From Burkholderiales bacterium (lineage in GTDB: Bacteria > Pseudomonadota > Gammaproteobacteria > Burkholderiales > Burkholderiaceae_D): a stretch of 5,514 nt of DNA. Below, piece by piece: positions 1 through 5,423 of the stretch (positions are counted from its first letter, which is position 1; the number at the start of each line of letters is the position of its first letter). The position numbers were made by a program, and so were the translations under genes. The notes under the pieces are model-generated. The model saw only the letters and a program-made list of their open reading frames with translations. It did no database searches and had not been told where the DNA came from. The stretch is taken from NCBI GenBank assembly GCA_016197345.1, contig JACPVY010000195.1, forward strand, positions 1-5,514. Reading direction: 5' to 3'.

Positions 1-798
1 CGATCTTTGTTCAGCCCGGAAAGTCTGTATGCTTTTTACCATCGTTTGCATGGCTGCCATCAATTTGCCAATTTCATCGCTGCCACTGGTATCCACCACT
101 ACGGCAAAATTACCGGTGCCAACGCATTCGGCGACTTTGACTGCATCACTTAATGGGCGGGTAATCGAGCGTGTCACCAAAAATGCAAATGCAATGCAAA
201 TCAAGGTAATGACGATGGCAAAACTAATCACAGTATTGACGGTCGATTTATAAGTTGCCTCACTCTCCGTCATCGCCATTTGCGCGTGCTTTGCTTGTAA
301 ATCCACCATCTCTTTGAGTCGCGCATTGAGTTGATCTAATGCCGGACTCAGTTCTTTGCGTGCGGTATTGGTCGCTTCGTCACGATTACCAGCAACCAAT
401 TGCGCTTGCACTTTTTTCAAAGAAGTGAGAAAAGTCGCCCGATCAAGCTTGAGCTTTTCGACATAGCTTTTTTCATCCGGGGTATTGGCTTCGGCCTCCA
501 CCTTAGCAAAAGCCTCCGTCACATTTTTGTTGTTAGCCTCAATTCGCTCTAGCAGCGCGCCGAGGTCTTCTTTGTTCACTAAGAACAATTCAAATGCGCG
601 ACGACCATTAGCGCGCACACCGCCCTCAAAGCGCAACACATTGGCCAGCGCTTCACTATCGCCTAATGCCTCTCGATAAGATGAGCGCAGGCTATCCATT
701 CGCATCACCGCAAATGTAGACAACACGACCAACAATAGGAGCACGATTGCAAAACCTATATTTAGGCGCTGGCGTATGCTAAAACTGGATAAATTCAT
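1..798 (-). CDS. Methyl-accepting chemotaxis protein, N-terminal part (runs off left edge)
   Basis: This is a transmembrane chemoreceptor that would sense a periplasmic or membrane signal and control CheA through CheW. The 266 visible codons begin at ATG (798-796), preceded by an AGGGGA ribosome site (804-809). Seen in order: a short cytoplasmic N-terminus; membrane helix 1 at about residues 13-32; a largely helical, charged periplasmic region at about 33-187 that fits a four-helix-bundle (4HB_MCP) sensor; membrane helix 2 at about 188-208; and a HAMP domain from about 209, with the typical TRPL near 213-216 and DEIGKL at 241-246. The reading frame is open at base 1. The methylation helices and signalling tip must lie to the left and cannot be judged. 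It sits 50 nt after cheA with no terminator between, so it is probably co-transcribed. Ligand unknown. Family assignment is firm. Confidence 0.93.
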   Translation of the reverse strand, partial: MNLSSFSIRQRLNIGFAIVLLLLVVLSTFAVMRMDSLRSSYREALGDSEALANVLRFEGGVRANGRRAFELFLVNKEDLGALLERIEANNKNVTEAFAKVEAEANTPDEKSYVEKLKLDRATFLTSLKKVQAQLVAGNRDEATNTARKELSPALDQLNARLKEMVDLQAKHAQMAMTESEATYKSTVNTVISFAIVITLICIAFAFLVTRSITRPLSDAVKVAECVGTGNFAVVVDTSGSDEIGKLMAAMQTMVKSIQTFRAEQRS

Positions 799-848
799 TT
801 TCTTCCCCTGTTATGCCAAACAAGAACGAACAAGATTGCCTTGCTCAG

Positions 849-3071
849 TCATGAATACTGCGCTGCCATTGCCTGCTCCATCGCTTCACGCTCATTGCGC
901 TCGCTAGCCATGCGTGTCATTGCGGCGACATCCAAAATCAACGCCACTTCACCCGATCCCAGCACGGTAGAACCGCTAATGCCACGCAATTGTCGGAACA
1001 ATTTGCCCAAGGGCTTGATCACGGTTTGGTATTCACCCAATAACTGATCAACGACTAGGCCAGCAGTCGTCTCACCATTTTTCACCACTACCACGCTACG
1101 CCGAGGCGGACTTGGTTCGGTGACTTCAAATACTTTGCGCAAATCGACATACGGCAATACTTCGCCACGCAAGTCGAGCACGCCGCTCCAGCTATTGCTA
1201 TTGGCTGTTGCTTGCAATTGCTTGGTTTCTGGATTGATGCACTCGATCACAGAGTGCAACGGGATGACATAAGAATTACGACCAACCTTGACTAAAAAGC
1301 CGTCGATAATCGCCAGTGTTAGCGGTAAGCGAATTTCTATCGTGGTGCCTTGCCCAACCTCGCTGCGTAAGACCACGCTCCCCCGCAGCGCCTCGATGTT
1401 TTTCTTGACCACGTCCATGCCGACGCCACGCCCAGACAAATTGGTGATCGCTTCTGCGGTCGAAAATCCCGGCTCAAAGATCAAATTCATTTTGTCGTTA
1501 TCCGATAACACTTGATTCGGCGCGACTAAGCCTCGCTCCCTTGCTTTCGCCAGAATTTTTTCACCATCTAGCCCCTTACCATCGTCATCGACTTGGATCA
1601 CGATATGGCCAGAATCATGGTGCGCTGACAGCCGCAAGGAGCCATAGGGCGGTTTGCCTTGCTCGACCCGCACTTGCGGAGTTTCGATGCCGTGATCCAT
1701 CGCATTGCGCACTAAGTGCATCAAAGGATCACCAATTTTTTCGACAACTGATTTATCCAGCTCGGTTTCCGAACCTTCAATTTCGAGATGAATTTCCTTG
1801 CCTAACTCAGCCGCAGTATCGCGCACCACACGGCGAAAGCGGGCGAAGGTTTCCCCGATTTGCACCATGCGTAGCGCTAAAGTGCCATTACGAATTTCTT
1901 CGACTAAACCACTCATTTGCTGCGTGGTTTCTATCATTTGCTGATTGCGTAGCGTGGTGGCCATCAAGTTCGCGCTAGCGCCGCAAATCACTAATTCGCC
2001 GACCAAATTAATCAAATCATCGAGCTTGTCTGCAGGCACCCGAACGAAGCGCGAATCCTCAATTTTTGGATCACGCCGTCCTTGTTTGACCAACGCCGCA
2101 TCCAATACTTCTGGTTGGACGTGCTTTTGATCAACGAGAATTTGTCCTATTGCTTTGGCACCACGACGCTCACCATCTTGGCGCTCGCCACCTTGTTGTT
2201 GCTGTAACGCGGCATCAAGCGCGGCACGTGTAATCGCACCACAATCGACGAGTAAATCGCCGAGCCGCGCTTCATCAGGTAATTCACGTAGTAAGGCGAT
2301 AAAGTCAGATGCGCGCCGATTTGGCGGCAAAATGTGGAGCGTGCAATCGTCGCGCAAAAATTCAAAGGCACCTTCAATTTCTGCTTTCGCGCTTGCTGTG
2401 TTAAGGCGTATTTCAAAACCAAGGTAGCAGGATTCGGGATCAAGTTCGTCTATTTTGGGCAAATATTGATCAACCGTGACGATGGTTTTGATCTCCCCTA
2501 AGGTGCGTAGATAATTGATCACGGAGAGCGGGTCAAAGCCATTGCGGAAGGTATTTTCGCCAAAGCGCAGCGAAATATGCCAAATGCCCGCCTTCGCCCC
2601 AGACTCAGGCTCTTCCGCTGCTGGCCCGGCTTTCATGCTGACCGCTGCGTCAACACTTCTCCCCAAGTATTGCGACAACTTTGCCAACACTAAATTCGCG
2701 TTAGCATCAAGCAGCGCAATCTCGGCCGGATCTTGGGTTTTGCGTTCGGCTTCCTCGAGCAAAGCGGTGATGACATCGCTACTTTTCAGCAACACATCAC
2801 TCATCGTCAGGTCGATTGTCAGCTCGCCGTTACGCACTTTATCGAGCACACTTTCAACCTGATGCGTAAAAGCAACTACACGATCAAGTCCAAATAAACC
2901 AGCGGAGCCTTTGATCGTGTGCGCAGCACGAAACAGCGCATTGATGTTTTCACGGTCTAAAGGATCATTTTCTAGGGCTAATAGCGTGTCCTCAATTTGC
3001 ACCAGCATATCGCGTGCTTCGGCAAAAAAGGTGACGAGGGCGTCGTCATACATGCCAGCATCATTACTCAT
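849..3071 (-). CDS. cheA: Chemotaxis histidine kinase CheA with extra repeat domain
   Basis: A 740-residue CheA, longer than the 654 residues of E. coli. It autophosphorylates in response to receptors and phosphorylates CheY. Domains seen: P1 (HPt) at about 1-135 with phospho-acceptor His51 in AAHTIKGSAG; a P2-like region at about 163-250, unlike the E. coli CheY-binding P2; two repeats at 269-292 and 307-330 resembling MshEN motifs; P3 dimerisation helices at about 341-405; P4 ATPase with N box HLVRNAMDHG (452-461), G1 DDDGKGL (495-501), F box FEPGFS (532-537), G2 GRGVGMD (547-553) and GQGTT (573-577); and a P5 CheW-like domain at about 589-720. All kinase boxes are intact, so it should be active. 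The ATG at 3071 has a strong AAGGAG site, and the start overlaps the end of the STAS gene by 8 bp, implying translational coupling. A second in-frame ATG at codon 7 is less well placed. Confidence 0.97.
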   Translation of the reverse strand: MSNDAGMYDDALVTFFAEARDMLVQIEDTLLALENDPLDRENINALFRAAHTIKGSAGLFGLDRVVAFTHQVESVLDKVRNGELTIDLTMSDVLLKSSDVITALLEEAERKTQDPAEIALLDANANLVLAKLSQYLGRSVDAAVSMKAGPAAEEPESGAKAGIWHISLRFGENTFRNGFDPLSVINYLRTLGEIKTIVTVDQYLPKIDELDPESCYLGFEIRLNTASAKAEIEGAFEFLRDDCTLHILPPNRRASDFIALLRELPDEARLGDLLVDCGAITRAALDAALQQQQGGERQDGERRGAKAIGQILVDQKHVQPEVLDAALVKQGRRDPKIEDSRFVRVPADKLDDLINLVGELVICGASANLMATTLRNQQMIETTQQMSGLVEEIRNGTLALRMVQIGETFARFRRVVRDTAAELGKEIHLEIEGSETELDKSVVEKIGDPLMHLVRNAMDHGIETPQVRVEQGKPPYGSLRLSAHHDSGHIVIQVDDDGKGLDGEKILAKARERGLVAPNQVLSDNDKMNLIFEPGFSTAEAITNLSGRGVGMDVVKKNIEALRGSVVLRSEVGQGTTIEIRLPLTLAIIDGFLVKVGRNSYVIPLHSVIECINPETKQLQATANSNSWSGVLDLRGEVLPYVDLRKVFEVTEPSPPRRSVVVVKNGETTAGLVVDQLLGEYQTVIKPLGKLFRQLRGISGSTVLGSGEVALILDVAAMTRMASERNEREAMEQAMAAQYS
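2082..2267 (-). repeat. Tandem MshEN-like motif pair inside CheA
   Basis: Encodes CheA residues 269-330. Copy 1 (269-292) begins R269-L270-G271, continues L274-V275, G278, I280, L285, L289 and ends at Q292. Copy 2 (307-330) has the same spacing: A307-I308-G309, L312-V313, V318, L323, L327, Q330, with Lys316 where copy 1 has Gly. From memory, this 24-residue pattern matches the paired motifs of MshEN domains, N-terminal to type II secretion and type IV pilus ATPases, which bind cyclic-di-GMP. The spacer here is 14 residues, shorter than the roughly 23 I recall for MshE, and copy 2 lacks the leading Arg. Binding is therefore an inference; a degenerate structural repeat is the alternative. Confidence 0.6.
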
Positions 3072-3360
3072 GCGCCAACTCCTTCATCACAAAGCGTGGC
3101 GCCAATCCATACAGATTCAGCAATTCTTGCATTGCTGGCGAAGTATGAACAAGATGCACCGCAATTTCAAATTCACTGGCACTTTTTGCCACCGATAATA
3201 AGAGCTGCAAACCTGCGCCATCACACTCACTCATTTCCGACATATCTAATTCAAGCGGACTTTGCTCATGCAATGCTTGTGCTAATGCCTGTTGGAATTG
3301 CTGTTTGAGCTCGCCGACTTGATAGATGCTTAGCTCTCCAGAAATCTTTAGTCCAGCCAT
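3064..3360 (-). CDS. Single-domain STAS protein (anti-anti-sigma-like) of the chemosensory cluster
   Basis: A 98-residue protein that is essentially one STAS domain. The N-terminal strand region (LKISGELSIY, residues 4-13) and the loop-helix region LDMSEMSECDGAGLQLLL (38-55) are characteristic. In SpoIIAA-type antagonists the D-S-S-G loop carries the phosphorylated Ser. Here the loop is D47-G48-A49-G50, so the equivalent residue is Ala and switching by a serine kinase is unlikely. STAS proteins in chemosensory clusters are known as accessory partners, but their exact job is poorly defined; I infer a protein-protein interaction role near CheA. The ATG at 3360 has a GAGGA site (3367-3371). Its stop lies inside cheA, so the two are probably made in fixed proportion. 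No anti-sigma kinase gene is visible. Confidence 0.88.
   Translation of the reverse strand: MAGLKISGELSIYQVGELKQQFQQALAQALHEQSPLELDMSEMSECDGAGLQLLLSVAKSASEFEIAVHLVHTSPAMQELLNLYGLAPRFVMKELAHE
3079..3084 (-). promoter_or_regulatory. Ribosome binding site of cheA inside the STAS gene
   Basis: AAGGAG lies seven bases before the cheA ATG and within the last codons of the STAS gene. It decides the cheA start at 3071 over the in-frame ATG six codons further in. With the 8-bp gene overlap it fits coupled translation. Confidence 0.8.
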
Positions 3361-3538
3361 GATTTTTCCTCATCATCCACATCTGGTACACCAAACAATG
3401 ACATCTAGCGGCAAATCTTGGGGACACACCATAAGCACAGCGACAAGCCCCCCTGCCAACTGGCATTTCTCTCGCAACGTCACGCTCTAAGCGACGGTGC
3501 ATCACCAAGCACACAGTCGCTCTGGCTGGTCTATGAGA
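3361..3538. other. 178-bp gap between cheY and the STAS gene
   Basis: This is the longest gap inside the cluster. It contains a 5+5 dyad, TGCCA-AC-TGGCA, at 3454-3465, next to a six-G run on the minus strand. I see no terminator with a U-run, no clear -35/-10 pair and no credible small gene. An internal promoter is possible but unsupported. Confidence 0.4.
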
Positions 3539-3916
3539 TCAAGGCAAGATCAATTTTTGTACTGCATTGAGCAATTGCGTCGGATTAAATGGTTTGACAA
3601 TCCATGCTTTTGCTCCAGCCGCACGGCCTTGGTCTTTCACTTCATCTTGCCCTTCGGTCGTCAGCATAATGACTGGAGTAAATTTATAAGCGGCATCTTT
3701 TTTGACTGCCGTCACAAATTCGATCCCGTTCATATTTGGCATATTGACGTCGCTGACGATCAAATGCACTTTTCTGCCATCGAGTTTGGCCAATTTAGCA
3801 AGTGCATCCTTACCGTCACTGGCTTGGATCACTTCGTAGCCAGCGCCACTGAGTGCGATATCCACCACGCGCCGCAAGCTAGCAGAATCATCTACAATCA
3901 AAATTGTCTTAGCCAT
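3539..3916 (-). CDS. cheY: CheY-type single-domain response regulator
   Basis: A 125-residue receiver domain with no output domain, expected to take phosphate from CheA and carry the signal in the cytoplasm. Seen: acidic pair Asp9-Asp10; phospho-acceptor Asp56 in VSDVNMPNMNG; Thr86 of the LTTEG loop; and Lys108 in VKPF. These are the full set of receiver active-site residues. The switch position equivalent to E. coli Tyr106 is Trp105 (GAKAWIVKPF). Start: ATG at 3916 with a TAAGGAA site (3924-3930) seven bases upstream. It lies between the receptor-like pair and the STAS-cheA pair. Whether it acts on the flagellar motor or on another output cannot be told from sequence. Confidence 0.95.
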   Translation of the reverse strand: MAKTILIVDDSASLRRVVDIALSGAGYEVIQASDGKDALAKLAKLDGRKVHLIVSDVNMPNMNGIEFVTAVKKDAAYKFTPVIMLTTEGQDEVKDQGRAAGAKAWIVKPFNPTQLLNAVQKLILP

Positions 3917-3994
3917 GTCATCGTTCCTTACAGAGAATCAAACACCACACAAATTATTACGGGGTAAAGCCAGCGTTATCCGGCCAACCACCTA

Positions 3995-4438
3995 TCAAAA
4001 GTACGTCACTTCATCATCGGGTTTTACCGGAGCCTTTGCGGCACCTTGAGTAACATCAGCAAAATGGTTGGCACGCTCGTCATCCATCGTGTAACTTCCG
4101 CCAAGATGATCCAACCATTCTTCCGGCGTTGGCGCAAAAGCTTCGCCACTACTCACGGTTTCTTGCAAACGATGCATATCATCATCAACGACCGTGAGGA
4201 TTTGGCTGACGCGATCTTGGTATTGCAGGGTGACGAGGAGGTTTTCGACATCGTGGCGGATGATCACACCTTGCTCGCGCATACGCTCAGACGAGGCACC
4301 AAGATTGCGCACGTGGTTGAGCACATCTTGCACCACGTCACCGGAAGCGATAATGGCTTTTTTATCTTGCTCGGCAGCGCGTGCAGCAGCTTCTAGCGTT
4401 ACCTGCATCACTTCACCGATTTGCACCGAGTAATTCAT
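3995..4438 (-). CDS. Chemoreceptor C-terminus-like protein with CheZ-like QDxxxQ motif
   Basis: A 147-residue soluble, mostly helical protein. I recognise no named family with certainty. Residues 5-30 (QIGEVMQ through AAEQDKKA) resemble the descending helix that follows the signalling tip in some soluble-type chemoreceptors. Residues 71-81 (LQYQDRVSQIL) match a motif near the C-terminus of those receptors, and Asp75 and Gln79 have the spacing of CheZ catalytic Asp143 and Gln147. The tail has a SYTMDDERANH stretch (115-125) and ends VTYF, also seen, as I recall, at the ends of such receptors. The start ATG (4438-4436) lies 26 bp inside the preceding gene, in the +1 frame, with only a weak GGTAG site before it, so translation would depend on coupling. 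It may be a real CheY-acting protein or the severed tail of a broken receptor. A 78-nt gap without a clear terminator follows before cheY. Confidence 0.72.
   Translation of the reverse strand: MNYSVQIGEVMQVTLEAAARAAEQDKKAIIASGDVVQDVLNHVRNLGASSERMREQGVIIRHDVENLLVTLQYQDRVSQILTVVDDDMHRLQETVSSGEAFAPTPEEWLDHLGGSYTMDDERANHFADVTQGAAKAPVKPDDEVTYF
4202..4225 (-). other. Codons of the CheZ-like Q-D-x-x-x-Q motif
   Basis: Encodes QYQDRVSQ (residues 72-79 of the small protein). In E. coli CheZ the corresponding helix has F-Q-D-L-T-G-Q, in which Asp143 and Gln147 drive CheY-P hydrolysis. Spacing and both functional residues are kept, but the match is short and similar motifs occur in chemoreceptors. Confidence 0.5.
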
Positions 4439-4952
4439 CTTTACTACCGATGACTTTTTCTAGCACTGAAATTACCGGGCTCAGTTCGCGTTCACACAGC
4501 GTTAGCAAGCTGATCGTCATATCTTCATGGCCAGCCGCTTCCCGCCCTGAAACACCACCAAAACCGGCCATATCAAATTGCTTAACCATCGAAGAAAAAC
4601 TGGTGATCAGTTGTTCGACTGAACCTTCTGTTTGCGATTTGATCGACTCGACATGACGGCGCCACACCGGAAGCACAGCGGCTAACAAGAGTTGTAAATT
4701 TTGCTCCCCCTCTTGTTCCTCACGTTCCGGGCTAGCACTACTCGGGTCATATGCAACGAGCTTTGCTTGCGTTTGATACGCAAAGAAGAACGACAGCACA
4801 GTTACCGCCAGAAAACTCAAGAAAGATAGCCAGCTGAAGCCATTGAAAAATGGTAGCGCTGCGCACAGGCTAATTCCTAGCGCAAAACCATATTTCTGCC
4901 ACCAGCCTAGGCCACTTTGGCCCTGTTTCTGTGTCTCATACATGGTACTCAT
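4413..4952 (-). CDS. Membrane-anchored chemoreceptor-like protein lacking the signalling core
   Basis: A protein of 179 residues from the ATG at 4952, with weak initiation signals. A TTG at 4967 (184 residues) and an ATG at 4943 are alternatives, and the nearest Shine-Dalgarno-like bases are only GGA. Using the 4952 numbering, it has two closely spaced membrane helices at about 21-36 and 39-59, with no room for a periplasmic sensor domain. A charged linker follows (75-84), then helices with LPVWRRHVES at 94-103 and QTEGSVEQL at 107-115, and an acidic-basic C-terminus ending SKDELLGANR. These helices resemble the segment before the signalling tip of receptors with a short membrane hairpin. The highly conserved tip (the region of the EQTNLLALNAAIEAAR motif in MCPs) is absent. 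The stop falls 26 bp inside the next gene, which resembles the part following the tip. The pair may derive from one gene by internal deletion, or be a genuine two-gene module. First gene of the cluster. Confidence 0.75.
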   Translation of the reverse strand: MSTMYETQKQGQSGLGWWQKYGFALGISLCAALPFFNGFSWLSFLSFLAVTVLSFFFAYQTQAKLVAYDPSSASPEREEQEGEQNLQLLLAAVLPVWRRHVESIKSQTEGSVEQLITSFSSMVKQFDMAGFGGVSGREAAGHEDMTISLLTLCERELSPVISVLEKVIGSKDELLGANR

Positions 4953-5096
4953 CTGCAGAATATCCAATCGAGAAAGTTAGTTGGAAACCAGACAGCAGCC
5001 TACCCACTATTCGTTCAACAAGATTTCGGTGCAATTACGTTAGCACTCAACATTCCCACGCTATGCAATGATCAACCAAGTAGTGGCCAGAGATTC

Positions 5097-5111
5097 TTCC
5101 CGAAACGGGAA
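5097..5111. repeat. Perfect inverted repeat TTCCCG-AAA-CGGGAA
   Basis: Six-base arms are separated by AAA. It lies in the putative leader about 145 bases before the first gene. No T-run follows on either strand, so it is not a classical terminator. It could be an operator or an RNA hairpin; no regulator can be named. Confidence 0.55.
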
Positions 5112-5174
5112 TCAAGCGGGCTGCAGGGGCATATGCAGGAAAAACGATATGACACTGTGCCGCAATCGAGGTGA

Positions 5175-5194
5175 TGCAGCAAAAAAGTGCTGCA
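5175..5194. repeat. Perfect 7+7 inverted repeat with A-rich loop
   Basis: The arms TGCAGCA (5175-5181) and TGCTGCA (5188-5194) flank AAAAAG. The stem extends by three more pairs (GTG 5171-5173 with CAC 5195-5197) if A5174 bulges. In a leftward RNA the U-run would sit in the loop rather than after the stem, so it is not an intrinsic terminator. It is a candidate leader hairpin or operator. Confidence 0.55.
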
Positions 5195-5227
5195 CACGTT
5201 ACGGACTTGAAAAATAACTATGCGCTT

Positions 5228-5236
5228 AATATAGCA
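5228..5236 (-). promoter_or_regulatory. Possible extended -10 promoter for the chemosensory cluster
   Basis: On the minus strand TGCTATATT reads as an extended -10 (TG, one base, then TATATT, 5/6 to consensus). There is no good -35 at 16-18 bases; TACAGT is the nearest. No convincing sigma-28 (flagellar) promoter was found. A second, weaker candidate, TGTTATAAG, lies at 5310-5318. Neither is proven. Confidence 0.3.
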
Positions 5237-5394
5237 CTGACATTTAGCCACTGTACTCATCTAGCGTCTTTTTTTTTGCTTTTCGTGGATACAGCGGAAC
5301 AGAGTTTAGCTTATAACAATATGCATTGATTGCCATGGAATTGACGCTCGATTGCGCGCTGGGCAATGATCAAACATATCGAAGAGAAAGTGTG

Positions 5395-5423
5395 GTGAAA
5401 ATTTAAAAAATTAGAGGTATGAT
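5395..5423 (+). promoter_or_regulatory. Possible rightward sigma-70 promoter
   Basis: GTGAAA (5395-5400, 4/6 to TTGACA) and TATGAT (5418-5423, 5/6 to TATAAT) are separated by 17 bases of AT-rich sequence. Transcription would start near 5430 and run off the right edge into a divergent gene or RNA not visible here. Confidence 0.35.

Noticed and set aside
1541..1978. Long plus-strand frame of 145 codons opposite cheA
   Set aside because: Shadow of the cheA kinase domain on the other strand; the protein has no family features.
3266..3514. Minus-strand frame of 82 codons covering the cheY-STAS gap
   Set aside because: It overlaps the STAS gene in another frame, is rich in Cys, Arg and Trp, and has no domain signature or supporting ribosome site.
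3961..3994. GCCGGATAA before cheY as a sigma-28 -10 element
   Set aside because: There is one extra base relative to GCCGATAA and no TAAA-type -35 at the right distance; the weak GCCGG/CTGGC stem here also lacks a U-run.
5072..5260. Minus-strand frame of 62 codons in the upstream region
   Set aside because: Cys-rich composition, no ribosome site, no recognisable motif; it spans the hairpin and dyad, so a regulatory leader is the better reading.
5268..5280. T-run as an intrinsic terminator for a rightward transcript
   Set aside because: No GC-rich stem precedes the T-run, and no rightward gene ends here.
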